DNA from: CAUZIR01 sp034421295
GTDB taxonomy: Bacteria; Chloroflexota; Dehalococcoidia; Lucifugimonadales; UBA2962
Length of the DNA: 64,000 nucleotides
Assembly (NCBI GenBank): GCA_034421295.1
Contig: DAOUKM010000002.1
Coordinates: 35,300-99,299 of the forward strand
Reading direction: 5' to 3'
Made by a program: the position numbers and the translations under genes. How positions within the stretch are numbered: position 1 is the first letter of the stretch; each line of letters begins with the position of its first letter. Under the pieces are notes generated by a model. That model searched no databases. It was given only the letters and a program-made list of their open reading frames with translations, and was not told where the DNA came from. Of the stretch, positions 17,105 to 24,377 are shown piece by piece.

Positions 17105-17443
17105 ATGGCAACAACTAGCGTCACTGACAGCACCTTCGACACCGAGGTCCTATCGGCCCAGGAGCCGGTCCTGGTCGATTTTTGGGCCGAGTGGTGCGCG
17201 CCCTGCAAGATGATCGCACCCATCGTGGAGGACCTGTCGAACGAGTACGACGGCAAGTTCAAGTTCGTCAAGCTGGACGTGGACGACAGCCCCGAGACGG
17301 CCGCAAAGTACGGCGTCCGTGGCATCCCCACGCTGCTGATCTTCCACGGCGGACAGCCCGTTGACCAGCTGGTCGGCGCGGTTCCAAAGAACGTGCTGAA
17401 GGGCAGGGTGGAAAACGCCCTCGCGAAGGTCAACGGCGCGTAG
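17105..17443 (+). CDS. trxA: Thioredoxin
   Basis: A 112-residue cytoplasmic thioredoxin. The redox motif WCAPC is in VDFWAEWCAPCKMIAPIVE (about residues 24-42), and the cis-proline loop GIPTLLIF follows at about residue 73. Length and motifs are fully canonical. AAGGAGAGA precedes the ATG. It is followed by the tRNA-Sec gene 70 bases downstream; an AGACCG/CGGTCT inverted repeat at 17473-17502 lies between them but has no U-tract. Confidence 0.96.
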   Translation: MATTSVTDSTFDTEVLSAQEPVLVDFWAEWCAPCKMIAPIVEDLSNEYDGKFKFVKLDVDDSPETAAKYGVRGIPTLLIFHGGQPVDQLVGAVPKNVLKGRVENALAKVNGA

Positions 17444-17512
17444 GCTCTCCCGGTGGTCGCCGGAGCGCCCTAAGACCGCCGGCTTTCTCCGTTAACCGGT
17501 CTGAAGACTCTC

Positions 17513-17610
17513 GGGGGCGGATGGGTCCCGGTGGGCTCCGTGGTCTTCAAAACCAATGGCCCCGGCCCTTCGGTCGGGGTGGTGGGTTCGACTCCCTCCC
17601 GCTCCCGCCA
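17513..17610 (+). tRNA. selC: tRNA-Sec (anticodon TCA), CCA encoded
   Basis: The 98-base gene folds as a bacterial tRNA-Sec. There is an 8-bp acceptor stem (17513-17520 with 17599-17606, one G-U), a 6-bp D stem with a 4-base CGGT loop (17523-17538), an anticodon loop CTTCAAA with TCA at 17547-17549, a long variable arm with an 8-bp stem and CTTC loop (17560-17579), and a T arm with TTCGACT loop. The T stem contains one U-U opposition. Discriminator G and the encoded CCA end at 17610. It is the partner of selA at 2108. Its 3' end is repeated imperfectly at 21656. Confidence 0.95.
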
Positions 17611-17616
17611 CCGACG
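17596..17616 (+). repeat. selC 3' end copy of an imperfect direct repeat (possible attL)
   Basis: The bases CTCCCGCTCCCGCCACC plus GACG, spanning the last acceptor bases of selC and six bases beyond CCA, recur as CTCCCGCTCACGCCACC-T-GACG at 21656-21677. That is one mismatch in 17 bases, then one extra T. Between the two copies lie only the SbcC/SbcD-like genes. tRNA 3' ends, selC in particular, are classic integration sites. Confidence 0.4.
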
Positions 17617-17680
17617 CGTTTCCGGGGACTCTCATTGCTTGCTTTCCGTTGCGGCCGCCCGGGGTATCAACCACGCCTCA

Positions 17681-17707
17681 GGTTCAATCGATTCCGACGA
17701 TCGAACC
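17681..17707. terminator. Hairpin between selC and the sbcC-like gene
   Basis: GGTTCAATCG at 17681-17690 pairs with CGATCGAACC at 17698-17707, leaving one mismatch, around a seven-base loop. It lies between two convergent transcription units (selC plus, sbcC-like minus). There is no run of T on either side, so a terminator role is only a suggestion. Confidence 0.3.
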
Positions 17708-17750
17708 GGAAAATTCAGCTCGATGCAGGTGTGTCGAAAGGCGCTGGAAG

Positions 17751-20387
17751 CTAGCTTCCCACAGTGACAACTCTTGCTTTGCCGACATTCGCATACCGCC
17801 CGGGAGTGCATGTGAGTACGATCACCTGACAGTTTCTGCCCGCAGAGGCGATGGCGGCGCCCATGCTCTGGAGGCGTTGGGGGTCACTCCAGCCTAGAGC
17901 GTCATCGATCACTACGGGAGCGCCACCATCGCCGGGGCTGACTATGGCAGCGCATGCGAGTCGGCAAATGACCCCTAGCTGCTCGCGGGCCCCGGTGCTG
18001 AGTTGACTGACATCGAGCGTCGTTCCGTTGAGGGTACGCCGGGCAACCCGCAGGTCGTCGTCAACTTCCACGGAAAAAGTCGGGCCGAAGACTATACGCC
18101 CGAGCTGGTCGATGCGGCCCTTGAATGGCTCCACGTACCGCTGGCGGGCCCGCTGTCGATACTTGGCGAATGTCTTCCTTAGCAGGCTCGCAGCCTCCGC
18201 ACGAGCCCTTGTGCGCTCGTGTTCGCGTTCGATGCGGCGGAGACGGCCGACCGCCTCGTCGTACCGCTCGTGAAGGCCTTCCTCGCCCCGGATGGCTAGA
18301 CTGCCTCTGAGCTCTAGCCGTGCCTCATCATTTGACTGAAGTCGCTCCCTGGCGCGCTTTGTGGCCTGGCGGGCATTCTCCAGCAGTTCCTGCACGGAAT
18401 CGGGGTCCGCTTCGTTGAGTCTTGCTTGAGCCTTCTCGAGACATCCGAGGGCCTCATTGACCCTCTCCTGGGCGAGTGACAGGTCTGCCGTCAGGTCTTC
18501 GTCCGTACGCTTTTCCCTTGCTGAGGCGAGCTCGGTGGCCGCGTCGTCGCGATTGTTTCTGGCCGCCTTGATCTTCTCGGCGAGGACACGCTCGTCGATC
18601 TGAGCCTGGTGGAACGCACCGGTAGCCCGCTTGGCGGCGGCGTCGCTCTCCTGGTGTGCGGACGTTCGATCATCGAGCAGTCGTTCCATCCCTTCGACGA
18701 CCCGCTTGGCCTCATCGAAGTCGGGTGGAAGGGCGGTGCCTTCCGGTCGCTCCCTTGGATAGGTGTCGACATGCCTTGACAGGCCTTCGATCTTGTCAAG
18801 GAGAATCTCGGGGGTGAGATCCCTCAGGTCCCGCCTGATGGACTCCGATGCCTCCTCCCTGTCGCGCTCCAGCTCCCGGCGCCGCTGCGCCACTTTTCGC
18901 GCCTCCTCAAGGTCCGCAACCCCTCCTTTCTCGCACAGGGCCCGCAAGGTTGCCGCGGTGGCGGTGCGCCGGTCTGAAAGCCCCCTCGATTCGGCCCCTG
19001 CGCGCACGTGAATCGTTACGAGCTCTGGCACGACCAGGACCGTACTGTCGTCCACGATGGTGCGCAGGACTTCCTTGGCGGTCAGCTCGACCTCATCGCC
19101 ATCGACCTGCAGTGCGATGTCGCTCAGGGCGGTTGCCTCCACGGAGGCGGCGCCCATGTCGGAGGCGGCTTTCGCACGCTCATGATCTATGTGGGCCTCC
19201 TGAATCTGACCGACAAGCTGGTCGTCGACGGCTGCCGATTCGAGGAAGTCTTCGACCTCTCTGAGGGTCTCAGCCGCCCTCAGGTATCGGCTGTAGCGTT
19301 CCCTGAGCTGTTCTAGCTCAATCTGCCGGCGCCGATAGTCGCGATCCTCCTGTGCCCGGCGGTAGTCGGACTCCGCAGACCTGAGTGCCCTGCTGGCGGC
19401 CTCGAGCTCAACGCTCGTCCTCTCCTGCTGACGAGTCGCCTCGCTGAGGACTGGCGCCGTATTTTGGGCCTCCTCCTCCAGGTCGGTGAGGGACTTACCC
19501 AGCGCAGCAGACTTACCAATCAATTCTTTGCGGCGATGCTGTTCCCTCGCGGCCTGGCCGCGTTCAGACTCAGCGGCCGTGTGAATGGTCGCTATGCGAT
19601 CCACTTCTGCATCCAGCCTCTTTGCGGACTCCCACCGCTCCGACAACTCGGATTCGTGCCGCGTGCTTTGCTCCAGGGTTTCGCCAAGGCGGGCGGTATC
19701 GGCGACCAGCCTGCTCATTTCGGCCGTATCGCTCTCGATGCCGTCCAGTCTCTTGCTCAGATCGCCGACCTTGATCCGAGCCTCGTCCAAGCTCTTGTCC
19801 AGGTTCCTTAGCTCAACCCTCGGAAGGCCCGTTGGGGTCCAGTACCCTTCGTACTCCTGGTTGATGTGGTCCCACAGGGTGTCTTCGCTGTCGGTGGCCA
19901 GTTCTCCCCCCGCGGCTCGATCAAGGGCCATGCCCAGTGAGGGAATATCAAACTTGGGAAGCTCAAGTTCAGTTCCCTGGTCGACGCGCAGCGCTCGCCA
20001 GAGGTCCTCGTCGAGGGTCTCGGCAAGAATCTCCCCCAGCCGGTCGTGGGCCTCCCGTCCGGTGAGGCTCTCGCCGCTTGGTGCGCTGACCTCAAGGGTT
20101 GTGAACGGTTGGCGCAGCCACCGCTTCCGGTACACCAGCTCGTACCCTCCCGAGGACAGGGCGACCTCCACTTCAGGGCCCTCGTCGCGGTCGACGGGCT
20201 TTGTGGATGTCACCCTGGAGTTTCGGGACGTGTCCGGCAGGGAGATGGCCAGCTGAAGCGCTTCGGCGATGGATGTCTTGCCAGCCTCGTTTTGCCCCTC
20301 GATGATCGTTACGCCGCTGGCGGCAAACTCGATCTCGCACTCGGCGACCCCGCGGTAATTGCGAAGGTACACCCGGCGCAGCCTCAT
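17751..20387 (-). CDS. SbcC/Rad50/YhaN-like SMC-type ATPase
   Basis: An 878-residue ATPase with split ABC halves and a long coiled coil. Walker A is EGQNEAGKTS (about residues 31-40). The coiled-coil arms occupy roughly residues 195-440 and 500-740, with a small globular middle (VTIHVRAGAESRGLSDRRT). The signature LSTGAREQLG and Walker B APVVIDDALGW are near the C-terminus. No Rad50-type CxxC zinc hook is seen, which fits the COG4717/YhaN branch better than classical SbcC. It overlaps the start of the minus-strand metallophosphoesterase by four bases, so the pair should form a Mre11-Rad50-like DNA end-processing complex. The pair ends next to selC. Confidence 0.85.
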   Translation of the reverse strand: MRLRRVYLRNYRGVAECEIEFAASGVTIIEGQNEAGKTSIAEALQLAISLPDTSRNSRVTSTKPVDRDEGPEVEVALSSGGYELVYRKRWLRQPFTTLEVSAPSGESLTGREAHDRLGEILAETLDEDLWRALRVDQGTELELPKFDIPSLGMALDRAAGGELATDSEDTLWDHINQEYEGYWTPTGLPRVELRNLDKSLDEARIKVGDLSKRLDGIESDTAEMSRLVADTARLGETLEQSTRHESELSERWESAKRLDAEVDRIATIHTAAESERGQAAREQHRRKELIGKSAALGKSLTDLEEEAQNTAPVLSEATRQQERTSVELEAASRALRSAESDYRRAQEDRDYRRRQIELEQLRERYSRYLRAAETLREVEDFLESAAVDDQLVGQIQEAHIDHERAKAASDMGAASVEATALSDIALQVDGDEVELTAKEVLRTIVDDSTVLVVPELVTIHVRAGAESRGLSDRRTATAATLRALCEKGGVADLEEARKVAQRRRELERDREEASESIRRDLRDLTPEILLDKIEGLSRHVDTYPRERPEGTALPPDFDEAKRVVEGMERLLDDRTSAHQESDAAAKRATGAFHQAQIDERVLAEKIKAARNNRDDAATELASAREKRTDEDLTADLSLAQERVNEALGCLEKAQARLNEADPDSVQELLENARQATKRARERLQSNDEARLELRGSLAIRGEEGLHERYDEAVGRLRRIEREHERTRARAEAASLLRKTFAKYRQRARQRYVEPFKGRIDQLGRIVFGPTFSVEVDDDLRVARRTLNGTTLDVSQLSTGAREQLGVICRLACAAIVSPGDGGAPVVIDDALGWSDPQRLQSMGAAIASAGRNCQVIVLTCTPGRYANVGKARVVTVGS

Positions 20388-21514
20388 TTGCTTGAACCTG
20401 CGAGCCGATACAGGAGGGTCAGGGCGTCGCGCGCAGCGATCGCCTGATCCCCGGACTTGGCCGATTCGCGCAGTTCAAGCAGGGCATCGCGTGCAAAGCC
20501 CGTGAACCCGAAGCTGTGGAGGTCGGCCTCGTCGGGCACCACCACAAGGTCGCTTCGCCTCTCCCAAGTCTCCAGCGCTGCCAGCAGGTCTGTACCGTGC
20601 TCCAGTACATCATCCAGCCGCGCCTTCTGAGCCAGCGAAAGCTCGCCTACCATCGACAACCTGGCTATCGTGCGGTCTTTGCCCGGCAGCCCCGACAGCC
20701 ACTCTTCCAGTGCATCGATGTCCTCCCCGGAATTCAAATGCGATTCGTGGCGGACGAACTGCCAGGTACCCAGCTTCCGACTGATGACCTCCGCTTTGCG
20801 CTTATCGAGCTCGACGATCAGCACGTTCCCCGGGTCGGTCTCGGTATAGTCGGTGGGCTCTGGAGCTCCCGAGTACCAGACCCTTCCTGTAGTACCGACT
20901 TCAGTCGTCGAATGGCGGTCTCCAAGTGCAACGTAGTGGATCAGCCCCGACTCTATCTTCTCCTCCAGCGGCCCCGTAGAGATGAGCTTTGGATCGTCTG
21001 GATTCGGTGACATCGAATCGACGGCGCCGTGCCCTGCCAGGATGCGGATGCAGTCGGTTGGCGAAAGCCCGTCGCACGCCCTGGCAACGAGATCCACGTT
21101 TGGGTGTTTGTTGGTCCACGGCGCGGCAACCAGCTCTACGCCGGGCGCCGCCTGCACAGGGTCGGGCCCTTCGAGCACGGTAACGTTGTCCGGCCGTCGG
21201 TCGGCGAAGGTCGATGAGCGGTAGATCGTGGAAGCGTCCAGGGGGTCGTGGTTGCCGGGCAGCAGGAAGAACGGGACCGTCGGCGACGCCGACATTTTCT
21301 CGAAGGCCCGGAGGAGCAGCTGTCTGCCTATCTGATTCGATTCGAACACGTCCCCGCAGACAAGTACGAATTCGCAGCCCTCTTGCTCGGCCAGTTGCCC
21401 GATGCTCTCTATGACGTCAAGGCGTGCTGCGCTAAAGCGCGGCTGTGCCTCGGCGCTGAGATAATGCCGGGTCATCCCGATCTGCCAGTCGGCGGTGTGC
21501 AGGAACTTGACCAT
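20384..21514 (-). CDS. SbcD/Mre11/YhaO-like DNA repair exonuclease (metallophosphoesterase)
   Basis: A 376-residue calcineurin-like phosphoesterase. Metal-binding motifs appear in order as HTADWQIG, VCGDVFE, LLPGNHDPLD, LAGHGAVD and ALGDRHS. The N-terminal VKFLHTADWQIG and the C-terminal capping region fit the SbcD/YhaO group of DNA nucleases. The start is taken as ATG 21514 because it begins directly with MVKFLHTADW; a seven-residue in-frame extension to 21535 has no support. The stop overlaps the start of the SbcC-like ATPase gene. Together they would cut or resect DNA ends; a role in defence against foreign DNA is possible but not shown. Confidence 0.87.
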   Translation of the reverse strand: MVKFLHTADWQIGMTRHYLSAEAQPRFSAARLDVIESIGQLAEQEGCEFVLVCGDVFESNQIGRQLLLRAFEKMSASPTVPFFLLPGNHDPLDASTIYRSSTFADRRPDNVTVLEGPDPVQAAPGVELVAAPWTNKHPNVDLVARACDGLSPTDCIRILAGHGAVDSMSPNPDDPKLISTGPLEEKIESGLIHYVALGDRHSTTEVGTTGRVWYSGAPEPTDYTETDPGNVLIVELDKRKAEVISRKLGTWQFVRHESHLNSGEDIDALEEWLSGLPGKDRTIARLSMVGELSLAQKARLDDVLEHGTDLLAALETWERRSDLVVVPDEADLHSFGFTGFARDALLELRESAKSGDQAIAARDALTLLYRLAGSSK

Positions 21515-21655
21515 TATTGGAGTGCAGGGCCTCATCCGAACCCGAAAGCCCGGCCCACTAGTCTACTTGTTCAGGGCGTTCGGGTAGATACACGCATCTC
21601 TGGCTGGCCGGTGGACTTTGCCAGTTGGACGGGCGCATGCCCCGGACCGGCGTTG

Positions 21656-21677
21656 CTCCCGCTCACGCCACCTGACG
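21656..21677 (+). repeat. Second copy of the selC 3'-end direct repeat (possible attR)
   Basis: CTCCCGCTCACGCCACC-T-GACG matches the selC 3' end at 17596-17616 with one mismatch and one inserted T. It lies in the 250-base gap between the sbcD-like start and the SDR stop. No integrase gene or fragment was seen on either side. Apart from this repeat, the gap (21515-21764) contains nothing recognisable. Confidence 0.4.
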
Positions 21678-21764
21678 GAGTCCGGACGCCGAGAGGTGAG
21701 GCCGCCCGCTTCTCGCTCAGGATGCGAAGCGCCCCTGCCGGAAGGCCCGGGACGCGGCGATGAG

Positions 21765-22589
21765 CTACTGGGCGATCACCCCGCCGTCTATCACGAGCTC
21801 CGCGCCCGTTACGTAGGAGGCTTCATCCGAGGCCAGGAACAGGATTCCCTCGGCGATCTCCTCCGGCTCTGCAAAGCGGCCCAGCGGGACCTGCGAGGTG
21901 CGGTCCGCATATAGCTCCGGGTCGGTGAACAGGGGCGTGGTCATGGGAGTCTTGGTAAAGCCCGGGTGTACGGAGTTGACCCGGATGCCCTCGCCCGCGT
22001 ACTGGATCGCCGCCGCCTTGGATATCTGCCGTATCGCTCCCTTTGCGGTCTGGTAGGACGTGACCGTGTTGGCCCCGACGATTCCATGGATCGAGGATAT
22101 GTTGATAATCGAGCCGGCCCCGCGCCGCCTCATCTGAGGGATGGAGTGTTTCATGCCCAGTAGCGTGCCCCGCGCGTGGACGCGCAGCTCTCGCTCAAAG
22201 CCCTCGACCGTGGTGAACTCGACCTTGAGGGCCTCCTCGGCGCTGGAGGGCCCTGCGGGATCGGAAAAGTCGCCTCCGTAGTCGGGGATGCCGATGCCGG
22301 CGTTGTTTACGAGCACATCCAGCCCGCCCTCGTTTTCGGCGATCAGGCCAATGGCCGAGCGCCACAGGTCTTCGACCGTAACGTCCAGGTGGACATAGTG
22401 GGCCTCTCCGCCCGACTGGCGGATCTGCTCTGCGGTGCGCTCGCCCATCTCGTCGTCGATGTCGGCGATGTATACCGTGGCTCCCTCCCGGACAAAGGCC
22501 CAGGCGGCGGCGCCTCCGATCCCCCTGGTCTCGCCGATCAGACCGGTGGCAGCGCCCGTGATGATCGCCACTTTTCCCCTCAGTCGCAC
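21765..22589 (-). CDS. SDR-family NAD(P)-dependent oxidoreductase
   Basis: A 274-residue classical short-chain dehydrogenase. The Rossmann start is VAIITGAATG, but eight or so extra residues (LIGETR region) separate it from GIGGAAAWAF. The NNAGIGIP motif, the catalytic serine in INISSIHG, and the Y-x-x-x-K in SYQTAKGA are all present, as is the C-terminal PGFTKTPM segment. The substrate is unknown. It faces the flavin oxidoreductase gene at 22694 divergently, with about 100 bases between them. Confidence 0.9.
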   Translation of the reverse strand: MRLRGKVAIITGAATGLIGETRGIGGAAAWAFVREGATVYIADIDDEMGERTAEQIRQSGGEAHYVHLDVTVEDLWRSAIGLIAENEGGLDVLVNNAGIGIPDYGGDFSDPAGPSSAEEALKVEFTTVEGFERELRVHARGTLLGMKHSIPQMRRRGAGSIINISSIHGIVGANTVTSYQTAKGAIRQISKAAAIQYAGEGIRVNSVHPGFTKTPMTTPLFTDPELYADRTSQVPLGRFAEPEEIAEGILFLASDEASYVTGAELVIDGGVIAQ

Positions 22590-22693
22590 CGGGCCAGCCT
22601 ATCGGTGTCGCCAATTTCGGTCAATGACCGAGCTTTCGGGCGGGCGGCCGCAGCGGTTAAGCTTTTGCCGGACAACATTTCCCGGAGCGGGCC

Positions 22694-23827
22694 TTGAAAT
22701 TCGGATTGATGTACGAGACGCAGCGTCCTTCGGACGGCGGCGGGGTGGATGAGAAAGCCCTCATCGAGGAGACCCTGGAGCAGTGGGTGCTGGCCGACGA
22801 GTTCGGCTACGACTACATATGGCTGGTTGAGCACCACTTCCTCGATACCTTCTCGGTGTCGTCGAGTCCGGACATACTGTTCGGCGCCGCAAGCAGGCTC
22901 ACCAGTCGCATACGGCTGGGCTTCGGGGTGGTCGTCCTCCCCCAGCACCATCCGATTAGGGTCGCCGAGAAGGTGGCCATGGTCGACCAGCTATCGGACG
23001 GCAGGGTTGATTTCGGCACGGGAAGGGGGGGCGCGTACGAGCAGACGGGCTTTGAGGTCGATCCCAGGGATACAAGGTCCATGTGGGACGAGGCGATGCA
23101 GATGATCCCCCGGATGTGGGGCGCCGAGGAGTTCTCCTGGGAGGGAAAGCACTGGCGGGTCCCTCCACGCAAGGTGATTCCTAAGCCGCTGCAAAAGCCC
23201 CATCCACCCATATGGCTCGCCGGCATGCAGCCTTCCTCATACCGGATAGCGGCCGACAGGGGTCTGGGGATGCTCTCCCTGTCCACCGGGGCGCCGTCGG
23301 AGATGGCGCCCTACATCGCCGAGTACAAGGAGCGCATCAAGAGCGCTGACCCGCTGGGGGCCGTCGTCAACGATCAGTGGGCGCACCTGGCCGTTGCACA
23401 CTGCGGGGCCGACAGGGCGGAGGCGCAGGACCTGGCGGTGGGCGCCATGAAGTCATTCTTCGGGCCCGACCGTCCGTACACGCGGGGCCAGAGCGAGGTG
23501 TACAGGCAGCTGGTAAGGGGCTGGGGCGGGATTCCGGACCACCTCGAGAACCAGTTCAAGTGGATCCTTGAGGAGGAGGCGGACGTCGGCGGGGGTGAGT
23601 TCTCGGTCGAGCGGTCCGCGTTCGATCAGTTCGACGCAGAGACCCTGTGCTCACGGGGCGTCGTGATAGCCGGGGACCCTGCGGCCTGCATCGAGGGCGT
23701 GAGGCGTCACCAGGAGGCGGGAGAGGACCAGGTGCTCTTGCTGATGCAGCTCGACACGATCCCGCACCAGAAGGTCATCTCGTCGATCAGGCTCTTCGCT
23801 GAGGAGGTGCTGCCGGCCTTCCGTTAA
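22694..23827 (+). CDS. LLM-class flavin-dependent oxidoreductase (luciferase-like)
   Basis: A 377-residue bacterial luciferase-like monooxygenase. Features are the N-terminal KFGLMYETQRP, YDYIWLVEHHFLDTFSVSSSP (the EHHF motif of the FMN-dependent type), LGFGVVVLPQHHPIRVAEKVAMVD, GRVDFGTGRGG and PHPPIWLAGMQPSS. It probably needs FMNH2 supplied by a reductase and oxidises an unknown organic substrate. The start is TTG at 22694, preceded by CGGAGCGGG. It converges on the SnoaL-like gene with a 4-base overlap. Confidence 0.92.
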   Translation: MKFGLMYETQRPSDGGGVDEKALIEETLEQWVLADEFGYDYIWLVEHHFLDTFSVSSSPDILFGAASRLTSRIRLGFGVVVLPQHHPIRVAEKVAMVDQLSDGRVDFGTGRGGAYEQTGFEVDPRDTRSMWDEAMQMIPRMWGAEEFSWEGKHWRVPPRKVIPKPLQKPHPPIWLAGMQPSSYRIAADRGLGMLSLSTGAPSEMAPYIAEYKERIKSADPLGAVVNDQWAHLAVAHCGADRAEAQDLAVGAMKSFFGPDRPYTRGQSEVYRQLVRGWGGIPDHLENQFKWILEEEADVGGGEFSVERSAFDQFDAETLCSRGVVIAGDPAACIEGVRRHQEAGEDQVLLLMQLDTIPHQKVISSIRLFAEEVLPAFR

Positions 23828-24297
23828 GGCGGCACCTCTCGGACCGTTCCCTCCGCCCGTCCATGTCCGCTCTCTCCGCCGACCCGCTCGATGATTCTCA
23901 GGACGGGTGAGTTATCGGCGTAGACCTGCCATTCGGCGATCAGGCCGCCCCGAACCACCGCGCGCCACGCGGCGGGCACATCCCACCTGCCTTCCTCCCT
24001 GAGGACGCCGTCGGGCGCGTACGTGCCCCCGGCGCGCCCGAGGAGCGCCACCACGTTACCGCCGGTGAGGGTCCGCTCCACCTCAACGGCGTAGTCGGGG
24101 AACATCGAAAGGTATCGCGCCCAGCTCTCCCGCATCCGCTCCCTGCCGGAGCGCTCTTCCCCGAGGGAATCGACGAACAGGTGGTCGTCGGTCATCAGCT
24201 CTGCGATCGCGTCGGGAGAGCGCCGGTTGATCCGGTCGACGAACTCCAGCGCGACCTCGAGAGGGGTACGCTCGCTTTGGCGTTCTGCCGCTATCAA
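23824..24297 (-). CDS. SnoaL-like / NTF2-fold protein
   Basis: A 157-residue protein of the nuclear transport factor 2 fold. The order of elements fits: a helix with ALEFVDRINRRSPDAIAELMTDDHLFVDSLG, a middle strand MFPDYAVEVERTLTGGNVVALLGRAGGTY, and the final strands AWRAVVRGGLIAEWQVYADNSP. Such proteins are small isomerases, hydrolases or binding proteins; no catalytic assignment is possible. The start is TTG at 24297 with weak support. It is divergent from the D-aminoacylase-like gene at 24378. Confidence 0.75.
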   Translation of the reverse strand: MIAAERQSERTPLEVALEFVDRINRRSPDAIAELMTDDHLFVDSLGEERSGRERMRESWARYLSMFPDYAVEVERTLTGGNVVALLGRAGGTYAPDGVLREEGRWDVPAAWRAVVRGGLIAEWQVYADNSPVLRIIERVGGESGHGRAEGTVREVPP

Positions 24298-24377
24298 AAG
24301 CCCCCTTTGGCGGTCAGGGCCCCGGGGCCTTCCGGGGACAGAGAGAGTGCCGCCAGGTAGGGTGTAATGTACCAGCC

